This document shows positions 50,661-60,573 of a stretch of 64,000 nt of DNA, piece after piece (the stretch's first letter is position 1; every line of letters starts with the position of its first letter). The stretch comes from Salmonella enterica subsp. enterica serovar Typhimurium str. LT2 (GTDB lineage Bacteria; Pseudomonadota; Gammaproteobacteria; Enterobacterales; Enterobacteriaceae). The translations under genes and the position numbers were made by a program. The stretch is from the NCBI RefSeq assembly GCF_000006945.2, contig NC_003197.2:3596001-3660000 (forward strand). The letters run 5' to 3'. The notes beneath the pieces are model-generated. The model saw nothing but the letters and a program-made list of their open reading frames with translations. It was not told where the DNA came from and did no database searches.

Positions 50661-53213
50661 GTGAAGTTCGTAAAGTATTTATTGATCCTTGCAGTATGTT
50701 GCATCCTGCTGGGAGCAGGCTCGATTTATGGCCTTTATCGCTATATTGAGCCACAGCTACCTGACGTCGCGACATTGAAAGATGTGCGTTTGCAAATTCC
50801 GATGCAGGTTTACAGCGCGGATGGCGAACTTATCGCGCAATATGGCGAAAAACGTCGTATTCCCGTTACGCTCGATCAAATTCCGCCGGAAATGATCAAC
50901 GCCTTTATCGCCACCGAAGATAGCCGCTTTTATGAGCATCACGGCATTGACCCGGTAGGTATTTTCCGTGCGGCCAGCGTCGCGCTCTTCTCCGGTCACG
51001 CATCGCAGGGAGCAAGTACCATTACCCAGCAACTGGCGCGAAACTTCTTCCTTAGCCCCGAACGCACGCTGATGCGCAAGATCAAGGAAGCGTTTCTGGC
51101 GATTCGTATTGAGCAGTTGCTGAATAAAAATGAGATCCTCGAACTCTATCTGAACAAGATCTATCTCGGCTACCGCGCCTATGGCGTTGGCGCGGCGGCA
51201 CAGGTCTACTTTGGTAAGACGGTCGACCAGCTTAGTCTAAGCGAAATGGCGGTTATCGCCGGGCTACCGAAAGCGCCTTCTACCTTTAACCCGCTCTACT
51301 CGATGGATCGGGCGATAGCGCGCCGTAACGTAGTGCTTTCGCGAATGTTAAGCGAGGGATATATCACTCAGGCGCAGTACGATCAGGCCCGTAGCGAACC
51401 TATCGACGCAAATTATCACGCGCCGGAAATCGCCTTCTCCGCGCCTTATCTGTCGGAAATGGTGCGCCAGGAAATGTATAACCGTTATGGCGAAAGCGCT
51501 TACGAAGATGGTTATCGTATTTACACGACCATCACCCGCAAAGTGCAGCAGGCCGCGCAACAGGCGGTGCGTAATAACGTGCTGGACTATGACATGCGCC
51601 ACGGTTATCGCGGCCCGGCGAATGTGCTATGGAAAGTGGGCGAAACAGCGTGGGACAGTAAAAAAATTACCGATACGTTGAAAGCGTTGCCGACCTACGG
51701 ACCGCTGCTTCCCGCCGTGGTCACCAGCGCTAATCCGCAAGAGGCGACCGCTGCGCTTGCCGACGGTACGTCCGTTTCGCTACATATGGAAGGAATGCGT
51801 TGGGCGCGGCCTTACCGCTCGGATACGCAGCAGGGGCCGACGCCGCGTAAAGTTACCGATGTCGTCCAGACAGGTCAGCAAATCTGGGTTCGTCAGGTGG
51901 ATAACGACTGGTGGCTGGCGCAGGTACCGGAAGTGAACTCCGCGCTGGTTTCGCTTAACCCGCAAACAGGCGCGGTACTGGCGCTGGTCGGCGGTTTCGA
52001 TTTTAATCAGAGTAAATTTAACCGCGCGACGCAAGCTTTGCGTCAGGTGGGGTCGAACATCAAACCGTTCCTCTACACCGCCGCAATGGATAAAGGGCTG
52101 ACGCTCGCCAGTATGCTCAACGATGTGCCGATTTCCCGCTGGGACGCCGGGGCAGGTTCAGACTGGCGTCCGAAAAACTCCCCGCCGCAGTACGCCGGAC
52201 CGATTCGTTTACGCCAGGGGCTGGGGCAGTCGAAAAACGTGGTGATGGTACGCGCCATGCGCGCCATGGGCGTCGACTATGCGGCGGAGTATTTGCAACG
52301 CTTCGGCTTCCCGGCGCAGAATATCGTGCATACCGAATCGCTGGCGCTGGGCTCCGCCTCCTTCACGCCGATGCAGGTTGCGCGCGGTTATGCGGTGATG
52401 GCGAACGGCGGTTTCCTGATCGACCCGTATTTCATCAGCAAGATTGAGAACGATCAGGGCGGCGTGATCTTCGAAGCGAAACCGAAAATCGCCTGCCCGG
52501 AGTGCGATATCCCGGTCATTTACGGCAATACGCAGAAATCTGACGTGCTGGAAAACACCAATGTGGAAGAGGTCGCGGTTTCGCAAGAGCAGCAAAACAG
52601 CGCCGTACCGATGCCTGAGCTGGAACAGGCAAACCAGGCGCTGGTCGCGCAAAACGGCACGCAGGAATACGCGCCGCATGTGATCAATACGCCGCTGGCG
52701 TTTCTGATCAAAAGCGCGCTGAACACCAATATCTTTGGCGAACCCGGCTGGATGGGTACCGGCTGGCGTGCGGCGCGCGACCTTAAACGTCGCGATATCG
52801 GCGGCAAAACCGGTACGACCAACAGCTCGAAAGACGCATGGTTCTCCGGCTATGGTCCTGGCGTCGTCACTTCCGTATGGATCGGCTTTGACGATCACCG
52901 CCGTGATTTAGGCCGCACCACCGCTTCCGGCGCGATCAAAGATCAAATCTCCGGCTATGAGGGCGGCGCGAAGAGCGCGCAACCTGCATGGGACGCCTAT
53001 ATGAAAGCCGTGCTGGAAGGCGTGCCGGAACAGCCGCTAACGCCGCCGCCGGGCATCGTCACGGTGAATATCGACCGCAGTACCGGACAACTGGCGAGCG
53101 GCGGTAACAGCCGTGAAGAGTATTTCATCGAAGGCACGCAGCCGACACAACAGGCGGTACACGAGGTGGGAACCACCATTATTGATAATGGTGAAACACA
53201 CGAACTGTTCTGA
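50661..53213 (+). CDS. mrcA: Penicillin-binding protein 1A (bifunctional)
   Basis: The 850-residue class A PBP starts at GTG 50661 (MKFVKYLLILAVCC), matching the family; an ATG 24 nt upstream is an alternative. After a single membrane anchor comes the GT51 glycosyltransferase domain (ATEDSRFYEHHG near residue 85 with catalytic Glu; GASTITQQLARN near 115), an ODD-like insert and the transpeptidase domain with the SxxK serine in GSNIKPFLYTA (about 465), SSFTP-region and KTGTT near 715. It polymerises and cross-links peptidoglycan with activator LpoA. Confidence 0.98.
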   Translation: MKFVKYLLILAVCCILLGAGSIYGLYRYIEPQLPDVATLKDVRLQIPMQVYSADGELIAQYGEKRRIPVTLDQIPPEMINAFIATEDSRFYEHHGIDPVGIFRAASVALFSGHASQGASTITQQLARNFFLSPERTLMRKIKEAFLAIRIEQLLNKNEILELYLNKIYLGYRAYGVGAAAQVYFGKTVDQLSLSEMAVIAGLPKAPSTFNPLYSMDRAIARRNVVLSRMLSEGYITQAQYDQARSEPIDANYHAPEIAFSAPYLSEMVRQEMYNRYGESAYEDGYRIYTTITRKVQQAAQQAVRNNVLDYDMRHGYRGPANVLWKVGETAWDSKKITDTLKALPTYGPLLPAVVTSANPQEATAALADGTSVSLHMEGMRWARPYRSDTQQGPTPRKVTDVVQTGQQIWVRQVDNDWWLAQVPEVNSALVSLNPQTGAVLALVGGFDFNQSKFNRATQALRQVGSNIKPFLYTAAMDKGLTLASMLNDVPISRWDAGAGSDWRPKNSPPQYAGPIRLRQGLGQSKNVVMVRAMRAMGVDYAAEYLQRFGFPAQNIVHTESLALGSASFTPMQVARGYAVMANGGFLIDPYFISKIENDQGGVIFEAKPKIACPECDIPVIYGNTQKSDVLENTNVEEVAVSQEQQNSAVPMPELEQANQALVAQNGTQEYAPHVINTPLAFLIKSALNTNIFGEPGWMGTGWRAARDLKRRDIGGKTGTTNSSKDAWFSGYGPGVVTSVWIGFDDHRRDLGRTTASGAIKDQISGYEGGAKSAQPAWDAYMKAVLEGVPEQPLTPPPGIVTVNIDRSTGQLASGGNSREEYFIEGTQPTQQAVHEVGTTIIDNGETHELF

Positions 53214-53214
53214 T

Positions 53215-53243
53215 CAAAAAAGGCGCTCCGGCGCCTTTTTTAT
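53215..53243 (+). terminator. Intrinsic terminator after mrcA
   Basis: AAAAAGGCGC-TCCG-GCGCCTTTTTT is a strong stem with a T run right after the mrcA stop. It may also work toward nudE because A residues flank the left side. Confidence 0.9.
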
Positions 53244-53308
53244 TGTGTTTAGCGGATGACGGCGAACGGGGAGACAAACTTTCCGTTGGCTTGATCAACG
53301 CCGCGCCA

Positions 53309-53872
53309 TCAGGCAATTCGGCCCTGCGCTTTCAACCACTCGCGTACCAGAAACAGCGCGCTGACGTTGCGGGCCTCGTTAAAATCGGGGTCTTCCAGCA
53401 GATCCATTAAATGCGCCAGCGGCCAGCGTACCTGCGGCAATGGCTCAGGCTCGTCGCCTTCCAGCGACTCCGGATAGAGATCTTCCGCCACCACGATATT
53501 CATTTTGCTGGAAAAATAAGAGGGCGCCATGCTGAGTTTTTTTAAGAAGGTCAGGTTATGCGCGCCAAACCCGACCTCTTCTTTGAGCTCCCGGTTCGCC
53601 GCTTCAAAAACGGTCTCGCCCGGGTCGATCAATCCTTTCGAGAAGCCCAGCTCATAGGATTCGGTTCCCACCGCATACTCACGAATAAGAATCAGATGCT
53701 CATCAACGATCGGCACAATCATTACCGCCTCACGGGTTGATGGTCGCATACGTTCATACACGCGACGCACGCCGTTGCTGAACTCCAGATCCACGCTTTC
53801 TACGTTAAACAGTCGGGATTGTGCGACGGTTTCCACTTTCAGAATGGTGGGTTTTTGTAATGATTTGCTCAT
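53309..53872 (-). CDS. nudE: ADP compounds hydrolase NudE
   Basis: The 187-residue Nudix hydrolase acts on ADP-ribose, Ap3A and NADH in E. coli. The Nudix box G-x5-E-x7-REL-x-EE-x-G is complete, from GLIDPGETVFEA to RELKEEVGFG (about residues 107-130). The start MSKSLQKPTILKVETV was chosen because it gives the family length; an ATG 33 nt upstream is open. It is convergent with mrcA. Confidence 0.96.
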   Translation of the reverse strand: MSKSLQKPTILKVETVAQSRLFNVESVDLEFSNGVRRVYERMRPSTREAVMIVPIVDEHLILIREYAVGTESYELGFSKGLIDPGETVFEAANRELKEEVGFGAHNLTFLKKLSMAPSYFSSKMNIVVAEDLYPESLEGDEPEPLPQVRWPLAHLMDLLEDPDFNEARNVSALFLVREWLKAQGRIA

Positions 53873-54194
53873 TGTGAGAATCTTTGCAGTGTAATCTGTG
53901 GTCATTGTGCGACATACCGCACGGTTTCGGCAATGCGAATTGCCGTTTATTTACATTTATGTAACGTAATAAAAATTAATTCTTATTTCAAATTAAAAGT
54001 CAATAGGTTGAAATAACTCCAGGAATTTGCTGATATTCCGTTTTTGGTGGTATTGCTATGATTTGCCTTCACTGGGATGCGCTTTACAATGCTCAAGTTC
54101 AACTCCACGCTTGCCGATAGCCAACCACAGAAAAATGTTTATTGGACAGGGTGCGACTGACCACGCCTGACAGACTTAGTAAGATGGGGAAAGC
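53873..54194. other. Gene-free gap between nudE and igaA
   Basis: These 322 nt separate two divergent genes and should hold both promoters. The part 53935-54010 is AT-rich. The igaA ribosome-binding site GGGGAAAG lies close before its ATG. I see no repeat, hairpin or small gene here that I can support. Confidence 0.6.
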
Positions 54195-56327
54195 ATGAGC
54201 ACCATTCTGATTTTTATAGCTGCTTTGCTGGCCTGCTCTCTACTGGCAATATGGCGGTTCCGGGTAAAGTCCAGACGAGGGAGCTTACCGTGGATCAGCG
54301 CCTTTCAGGACGCGCAAACGCGTAAACTGTTGCCCGAAGAGCGCAGCGCGGTAGAAAACTATCTCGATAACCTTAGCCAGATCCAGCAAGTTCCGGGGCC
54401 GACAGGCGCCAGTGCTGCGCCCATCTCGCTGACGCTGAACGCGGAAAGCAACAGTGTCGTGATACTAACCCACTCCATCACCCGCTACGGCATTACCACT
54501 GACGATCCTAATAAATGGCGCTACTACCTCGACTCCGTCGAAGTCCATCTGCCGCCTTTCTGGGAACAGTACATCAATGATGAAAACAACGTTGAGCTGA
54601 TCCTCACGGATACGCTGCCGCTGGTGATCTCTTTAAACGGCCATACGCTGCAAGAGTATATGCAAGAGTCGCGCGGCTACGCGCTACAGAATACCGCCTC
54701 TACGCAGGCGTCGATTCGCGGCGAAGAGAGCGAGCAGATTGAGCTGTTGAATATCCGTCAGGAGACCCACGAAGAATATGCGCTCAGCCGCCCGGCTGGC
54801 TTGCGCGAAGCGTTGTTAATCGTCGCCTCCTTTTTGTTATTCTTTTTCTGCCTGATAACGCCAGACGTTTTTGTACCGTGGATGATAGGCGGCGCGATCC
54901 TGCTGCTGGCAGCCGGACTTTGGGGGCTTTTTGCGCCGCCGTCGAAAAGCGCGCTGCGGGAAATTCACTGTCTGCGGGGAACGCCCCGCCGCTGGGGACT
55001 GTTTGGGGAGAATAATCAGGAGCAGATTAACAATATTTCGCTGGGCATCATCGACCTTATTTACCCTGCCCACTGGCAACCCTACATTACGCAGGATCTT
55101 GGGCAACAAACGGATATTGATATTTACCTTGATCGCCATGTCGCGCGCCAGGGCCGGTTTTTATCCCTGCATGATGAAGTGAAAAACTTCCCGTTGCAGC
55201 ACTGGTTACGCAGCACTGTTATTGCTATCGGTTCGCTGCTGGTGTTGTTTATGCTGCTGTTCTGGATCCCGCTGGATATGCCAATCAAGTTCACGCTATC
55301 GTGGATGAAAGGCGCGCAAACCATTGAAGCGACAACGGTAAAACAGCTTGAAAAAGCTGGCGTGCGGGTGGGCGATACGCTGCACCTGAGCGGTAAAGGA
55401 ATGTGTAATATTCATTCCGGCGCGACCTGGAGCGGCCAGTCTAACTCACCGTTTATGCCGTTCGATTGCTCGCAAATCATCTGGAATGACGCGCCTGCGC
55501 TACCGCTGCCGGAATCAGACCTGGTGAATAAAGCGATGGCGCTAAGCCAGGCGGTAAATCGTCAGCTCCATCCAAAACCCGAAGACGACTCGCGCGTAAG
55601 CGCATCTTTACGCTCCGCGATCCAAAAATCGGGCATGGTATTATTAGATGACTTTGGCGATATTGTTCTGAAAACCGCTGATTTGTGCGCGGCGGAAGAC
55701 GAGTGCGTGCGTCTGAAAAATGCGCTGGTTAATCTCGGTAACAGTAAGGACTGGAACGCGCTGGTGAAACGCGCGAACGCCGGCAAACTGGACGGCGTCA
55801 ACGTGCTGCTACGCCCCGTAAGCGCAGAGTCGCTGGAAAATCTGGTCACGACCTCAACGGCGCCGTTTATTTCTCGCGAGACCGCGCGTGCCGCCCAGTC
55901 GCTGAATAGCCCCGCTCCCGGCGGATTCCTGATCGCCAGCGATGAAGGCAGCGAACTGGTTGATCAGACCTGGCCGTCAACGCCGCTGTATGACTATCCC
56001 GCGCAGGAACAGTGGAGCGCCTTCCAGCGTCTGGCGCAAACGCTCATGCAGACGCCATTTAGCGCCGAGGGCATTGTCACCAGCGTGTATACCGATGCCA
56101 ACGGCACGCAGCATATCAGCCTGCATCGTATCCCCGATAAATCCGGCTGGTGGCGTTACCTCGGCACCACGCTGCTGATGCTGGCAATGATAGTGAGCGC
56201 GGTCTACAACGGCATTCAGGCGTTCAGGCGTTATCAACGCCACCGTACCCGTATGGCGGACATCCAGGAATACTATGAAAGCTGCCTCAATCCCAGGTTA
56301 ACCGTCTCTCCGGAAAATCTCATCTGA
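54195..56327 (+). CDS. igaA: Intracellular growth attenuator IgaA (Rcs phosphorelay repressor)
   Basis: The 710-residue inner-membrane protein equals the Salmonella IgaA in length and sequence pattern. An N-terminal helix (about 1-20), a pair of helices near residues 205-245, one near 340-355 and a late one near 655-675 leave large cytoplasmic and periplasmic parts. IgaA holds the Rcs system (RcsD) in check; in Salmonella it is essential unless rcs is inactivated, and partial loss makes bacteria overgrow in fibroblasts and become mucoid. It is E. coli YrfF. yrfG follows 64 nt later. Confidence 0.97.
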   Translation: MSTILIFIAALLACSLLAIWRFRVKSRRGSLPWISAFQDAQTRKLLPEERSAVENYLDNLSQIQQVPGPTGASAAPISLTLNAESNSVVILTHSITRYGITTDDPNKWRYYLDSVEVHLPPFWEQYINDENNVELILTDTLPLVISLNGHTLQEYMQESRGYALQNTASTQASIRGEESEQIELLNIRQETHEEYALSRPAGLREALLIVASFLLFFFCLITPDVFVPWMIGGAILLLAAGLWGLFAPPSKSALREIHCLRGTPRRWGLFGENNQEQINNISLGIIDLIYPAHWQPYITQDLGQQTDIDIYLDRHVARQGRFLSLHDEVKNFPLQHWLRSTVIAIGSLLVLFMLLFWIPLDMPIKFTLSWMKGAQTIEATTVKQLEKAGVRVGDTLHLSGKGMCNIHSGATWSGQSNSPFMPFDCSQIIWNDAPALPLPESDLVNKAMALSQAVNRQLHPKPEDDSRVSASLRSAIQKSGMVLLDDFGDIVLKTADLCAAEDECVRLKNALVNLGNSKDWNALVKRANAGKLDGVNVLLRPVSAESLENLVTTSTAPFISRETARAAQSLNSPAPGGFLIASDEGSELVDQTWPSTPLYDYPAQEQWSAFQRLAQTLMQTPFSAEGIVTSVYTDANGTQHISLHRIPDKSGWWRYLGTTLLMLAMIVSAVYNGIQAFRRYQRHRTRMADIQEYYESCLNPRLTVSPENLI

Positions 56328-56391
56328 TAGCGCCGCCGTGCGACAGGGTATGCTACCCTGTCGCGCAAATTGCGTTACCCTGGAGTTCCCC

Positions 56392-57060
56392 ATGCATATT
56401 GATATTGACTGGCAAAACGTGGATACCGTTTTGCTGGATATGGACGGCACGCTGCTCGATCTCGCGTTCGATAACTATTTCTGGCAAAAGCTGGTACCGG
56501 AAACCTACGGCGCGCAGCAGGGTATTTCGCCGCAGGACGCGCAGGAATATATTCGCCAGCAGTATCATGCCGTACAGCATACGCTAAACTGGTACTGTCT
56601 GGATTACTGGAGCGAGCGTCTGGGTCTGGATATTTGCGCCATGACGACGGCGCAAGGGCCGCGCGCCGTTTTGCGCGACGATACCGTACCGTTTCTGAAT
56701 GCGTTAAAAGCCAGCGGAAAACGTCGGATTCTGCTCACCAATGCGCATCCACATAACCTGGCGGTGAAGCTGGAGCATACCGGTCTGGCCTCACACCTTG
56801 ATTTATTACTTTCCACCCACACATTTGGTTATCCCAAAGAGGATCAGCGGTTATGGCGCGCTGTCACTGAGGAAACGGGAATAAGCGCAGAGAAAACGCT
56901 GTTTATCGATGACAGCGAACCGATTCTCGACGCCGCCGCCCGGTTTGGTATTCGCTACTGTCTTGGCGTGACGAATCCTGATTCCGGCCTGGCGGAAAAG
57001 CACTATACGCGCCATCCGTCCCTGAACGACTACCGCCGTCTGATCCCCTCGCTGATGTGA
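56392..57060 (+). CDS. yrfG: HAD-type GMP/IMP nucleotidase YrfG
   Basis: The 222-residue HAD hydrolase has LLDMDGTLLDL (about 13-23) as motif I, LLTNAHPHN as motif II near 115 and FIDDSEPILDAA as the late acidic motif near 170. E. coli YrfG removes phosphate from GMP and IMP. The start MHIDIDWQNVDTV follows TGGAGTTCCCC; an ATG 54 nt earlier is inside the igaA 3' region and less likely. It leads yrfG-hslR-hslO. Confidence 0.95.
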   Translation: MHIDIDWQNVDTVLLDMDGTLLDLAFDNYFWQKLVPETYGAQQGISPQDAQEYIRQQYHAVQHTLNWYCLDYWSERLGLDICAMTTAQGPRAVLRDDTVPFLNALKASGKRRILLTNAHPHNLAVKLEHTGLASHLDLLLSTHTFGYPKEDQRLWRAVTEETGISAEKTLFIDDSEPILDAAARFGIRYCLGVTNPDSGLAEKHYTRHPSLNDYRRLIPSLM

Positions 57061-57070
57061 AGGAGACGCC

Positions 57071-57472
57071 ATGAAAGAAAAGTCCTCCGTTGAGGTCAGA
57101 CTGGATAAATGGCTGTGGGCCGCGCGTTTTTATAAAACCCGCGCGATGGCCCGCGAGATGATTGAAGGCGGTAAGGTGCATTACAACGGCCAGCGCAGTA
57201 AGCCGAGCAAAATCGTCGAGCTGAACGCAACCCTTACCCTGCGTCAGGGAAATGACGAACGGACGGTGATCGTTAAAGCCATCACCGAACAGCGCCGTCC
57301 GGCCAGCGAAGCCGTCGCTCTGTATGAAGAGACGGCGGAAAGCGTGGAAAAACGCGAAAAAATGGCGCAGGCGCGCAAGCTTAACGCCCTGACCATGCCG
57401 CATCCGGACAGGCGACCGGACAAGAAAGAGCGCCGCGACCTGTTACGATTTAAACACGGCGACAGCGAATAA
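57071..57472 (+). CDS. hslR: Ribosome-associated heat shock protein Hsp15
   Basis: The 133-residue basic protein has an S4 RNA-binding domain in its first half (VRLDKWLWAARFYKTRAMA, about residues 10-28, then GKVHYNGQRSKPS). Hsp15 binds free 50S subunits that carry a stuck nascent chain with peptidyl-tRNA, helping recycle them after heat stress. It begins 10 nt after yrfG and is 24 nt before hslO, so these genes share a transcript, which is heat-inducible in E. coli. Confidence 0.96.
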   Translation: MKEKSSVEVRLDKWLWAARFYKTRAMAREMIEGGKVHYNGQRSKPSKIVELNATLTLRQGNDERTVIVKAITEQRRPASEAVALYEETAESVEKREKMAQARKLNALTMPHPDRRPDKKERRDLLRFKHGDSE

Positions 57473-57496
57473 CTGTCACCCGCAAGAGAGATGATT

Positions 57497-58375
57497 ATGC
57501 CGCAACATGACCAATTACATCGTTATCTGTTTGAAAACTTTGCCGTTCGCGGCGAGCTGGTAACCGTTTCGGAAACCTTGCAACAGATCCTCGACAATCA
57601 TAACTATCCGCAGCCGGTGAAAACCGTACTGGCCGAACTGCTGGTCGCCACTAGCCTACTGACCGCGACGCTGAAGTTTGCTGGTGACATTACGGTACAG
57701 CTCCAGGGCGACGGGCCGTTAAGCCTGGCGGTGATCAATGGCAATAATCAGCAGCAGATGCGCGGCGTAGCTCGCGTTCAGGGCGATATCCCTGACAATG
57801 CGGATCTCAAAACGCTGGTTGGCAACGGCTATCTGGTGATCACCATTACGCCGGAAGAGGGTGAACGCTATCAGGGCGTGGTGGGTCTGGAAGGCGATAC
57901 TCTGGCGGCGTGCCTGGAAGATTACTTCCTGCGCTCCGAGCAGTTGCCGACGCGCCTGTTTATCCGTACCGGCGATGTCGACGGTAAACCGGCGGCAGGT
58001 GGAATGTTGCTTCAGGTGATGCCGGCACAGAACGCGCAGGCGGAGGATTTCGACCATCTGGCTATGTTGACGGAAACCATTAAAAGCGAAGAGCTGCTGA
58101 CGTTACCGGCAAATGACGTGCTGTGGCGTTTGTATCACGAAGAAGAAGTCACGCTCTACGATCCGCAAAATGTTGAATTCAAATGCACCTGTTCACGCGA
58201 ACGTTGCGCGGGCGCGCTGAAAACATTGCCGGATGAAGAAGTGGACAGCATTCTGGCGGAAGAAGGCGAAATCGATATGCACTGCGATTACTGCGGCAAT
58301 CATTACCTGTTCAATGCGATGGATATCGCGGAGATCCGTAACAACGCCTCTCCTGCCGATCCACAGGTTCATTAA
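57497..58375 (+). CDS. hslO: Redox-regulated chaperone Hsp33
   Basis: The 292-residue chaperone becomes active when its C-terminal zinc centre is oxidised. The four zinc cysteines are present as CTC (about 231-233) and CDYC (about 264-267), within CTCSRERCAG and MHCDYCGNHYLF. It protects proteins under combined heat and hypochlorite or peroxide stress. The Met at 57497 (MPQHDQLHRYLFENF) gives the family length; an ATG two codons earlier is open. Confidence 0.97.
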   Translation: MPQHDQLHRYLFENFAVRGELVTVSETLQQILDNHNYPQPVKTVLAELLVATSLLTATLKFAGDITVQLQGDGPLSLAVINGNNQQQMRGVARVQGDIPDNADLKTLVGNGYLVITITPEEGERYQGVVGLEGDTLAACLEDYFLRSEQLPTRLFIRTGDVDGKPAAGGMLLQVMPAQNAQAEDFDHLAMLTETIKSEELLTLPANDVLWRLYHEEEVTLYDPQNVEFKCTCSRERCAGALKTLPDEEVDSILAEEGEIDMHCDYCGNHYLFNAMDIAEIRNNASPADPQVH

Positions 58376-58397
58376 TCGCCTTTCAGTCGACAACATC

Positions 58398-58484
58398 ATT
58401 GCCTGATGGCGCTCGCTTATCTGGCCTACAGCATCCCGCTCCGTAGGCCGGATAAGGCATTTATGCCGCCATCCGGCAAAAAGC
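58398..58484. repeat. REP/BIME pair between hslO and yhgE
   Basis: Two REP-like units in opposite orientation, TTGCCTGATGGCGCTCGCTT and GTAGGCCGGATAAGGCATTT with GCCGCCATCCGGCA, fill the gap between convergent hslO and yhgE. Confidence 0.85.
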
Positions 58485-60194
58485 TTACTCGTTGTAGTAA
58501 TCCACATCCAACCGCTGACCATCAACAATGATATCGCGCCAGGCTTTGGGGGCTGAGTCTAACCGATGCCCGGCAATCGCGTGCAACAGTTGCGTCTTAG
58601 AAAACCCGTCCGGCAGTCGGGCGAACGCTTTCTGCGTCCATTTCCCCTCTTTTAAGCCGTAGACCTGGCTCTCGGCAACAATAAAGTTATACAGCACCTG
58701 CTCAGGCTGACCGTCGCCGTTAAGATCCTGACTCACCAGCACGCAGGCATCCGGTTCAAGGCAGGAATCGTCCGAATAACTCTGCTCTTTGACAAACGCC
58801 CAAAATGCGGCATCCGGCTTCTGGCTACCGGGCGCAATCATCACCACCCGCGCTAAATCGTCCGCCGTCGGAGAGACCTTATTTCTCTGCAAAAACGTCA
58901 TCAGTTCACGATTGCGCTTTCTGTTCTGCGTAAACGCCTCGTCATCCCGCAACGATTTCAGCGCTTCCTGGCCAGGTTTGCCGCTGTGATCCAGCATATA
59001 CAGGCTGATCTGATCCGCAGTAATTTTACCACTATGGTAACGCGCCATATGGCTGTTGACGCTAATACGCCAGACATCAAGTACAGGCGAGGCCAGCAAC
59101 AGCAATATCACCAGCGTCAACAAAGAGACGCTCAGTATCACCTTGCCTTGCCACTCACCAGGGTCGCGTCCGCGGCGTAACAGACCGATCAGATAACCGA
59201 AGGACCATACCAGCAAGACAGACACCGTCAGCGCACCATACAGACGATCCGGCGTCCAACCGTATTGCTGAATGCGTACCCATAACGCCCAGCCCGCCAG
59301 CAGCATATATATCGGGGCAACGCACAGCGAGGCGCTAATCATGCCGCGTAGTACGCGCGGATAGGGTAATACGCGCTTTTGCGGTTCGTTGACAATCGCC
59401 ACGAGGAGCAGCAGCATCAGCGTCAGCGTGGATAGCAGCCCCGCAGCGGAAACACGCGCAGAAATCGCCTCCAGTCCGGTAAAGGGTAACGTCACAATAA
59501 ACAGCAATGCCAGCAGCGACACCACTGGCAGTAAACCCGTCGCGATCAGCGTCAGCAGCTTTTGCACCGCCGCCACAAGGCGCGACTGCGTGCGGGCGAG
59601 AATGACCGCCAGCGCCGTAATCAGGCCGATGGTCACATAAATAAAGGCTTCAGTTTCAAAGAAAAGGGTGCTGAAAAAGCGGATGCCCACCAGCCTGAAT
59701 AGCGCGCTCCAGAGCAGAAGCACCAGCCAGAACAGTCCGTTAGCGACCAGGACGATAAACAATGTCAGTACGTTATGCCATAACCGCAGATAAAACTGGG
59801 GATAACGCGCCGAACCGGTTTGCGAATGTAACTGATATTGCATCCAGGGTAAGACCAGCATCGCCATCAACACAAGCCGGAGACCATACAGCCAGAGGAG
59901 CTCGGCCAGGCGCCATTTCTCCACCGTCTCAACCTGCCATTTCAGCCAGCCGCTCATTGCCAGCACGACCACAAAGATCAGCCCCAGCCAGCCCCACAGC
60001 GCGCGCTGTTTAAAAGAGACCACGGTAAGCAATAGCATTGACGACAACGCTATCGTCGCAGGCATACCATAGAACAGCCAGTCGCTATTTTGTGGTACCA
60101 GCCAGGCCATCAGCAGGTAGCACAAGACGCCCTGCAGCAAACCGGTGAGCAACATCCCCCAGCGAGTAGTATGTGAAAGCGCTACACTTTCCAT
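58485..60194 (-). CDS. yhgE: DUF4153 inner membrane protein YhgE
   Basis: The 569-residue protein begins MESVALSHTTRWGMLLTGLL and has about a dozen hydrophobic helices in its first 400 residues, followed by a soluble C-terminal part (about 410-569) with Cys-containing SCLEPDACVLVSQDLNGDG, resembling a DUF4153/DUF4401-type membrane protein. No function is known to me. It is a single gene, divergent from pckA and convergent with hslO. Confidence 0.9.
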   Translation of the reverse strand: MESVALSHTTRWGMLLTGLLQGVLCYLLMAWLVPQNSDWLFYGMPATIALSSMLLLTVVSFKQRALWGWLGLIFVVVLAMSGWLKWQVETVEKWRLAELLWLYGLRLVLMAMLVLPWMQYQLHSQTGSARYPQFYLRLWHNVLTLFIVLVANGLFWLVLLLWSALFRLVGIRFFSTLFFETEAFIYVTIGLITALAVILARTQSRLVAAVQKLLTLIATGLLPVVSLLALLFIVTLPFTGLEAISARVSAAGLLSTLTLMLLLLVAIVNEPQKRVLPYPRVLRGMISASLCVAPIYMLLAGWALWVRIQQYGWTPDRLYGALTVSVLLVWSFGYLIGLLRRGRDPGEWQGKVILSVSLLTLVILLLLASPVLDVWRISVNSHMARYHSGKITADQISLYMLDHSGKPGQEALKSLRDDEAFTQNRKRNRELMTFLQRNKVSPTADDLARVVMIAPGSQKPDAAFWAFVKEQSYSDDSCLEPDACVLVSQDLNGDGQPEQVLYNFIVAESQVYGLKEGKWTQKAFARLPDGFSKTQLLHAIAGHRLDSAPKAWRDIIVDGQRLDVDYYNE

Positions 60195-60573
60195 GTCGTT
60201 ATCCAGAATGATGAGAAAGCCGCATTATTGCACCATCTGTTCACCGCCAGGCGTCGTCATGCATAATTCAGAAAAAAACGCAGAGAGGTGAATCGATATT
60301 GTTAATGTTGGTGTTACGTAACTTTCTTACATGAATGCGATTACAGTCACATTATGTCGGTCAAAAACACTTCCTTTTAACGTTTTCAGAACATTTTCCA
60401 CAACAAAAGTAGGTTTCCTGCCATAATAACCGCCGCTGCGTGACAGGAGTCACAGTGTTTTTCGTCAATCGTGATTTTGTCCAGATACGTAAATCTATGA
60501 GCCTTGTCGCGGTTAACCAACCTCAAAAAACCTTACTATTTTCGGTAATATATATTGGCTAAGGAGCAGTGAT
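60195..60573 (+). promoter_or_regulatory. pckA control region with two CRP-like sites
   Basis: This 379-nt gap between divergent yhgE and pckA has no gene. Two CRP-type operators are seen: TGCGA-TTACAG-TCACA (60336-60351) and CGTGA-CAGGAG-TCACA (60439-60454), each with one mismatch to TGTGA-N6-TCACA. They are 103 bp apart. pckA of E. coli is under cAMP-CRP control, which fits. The pckA ribosome-binding site AAGGAG is at 60561-60566. Confidence 0.75.
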
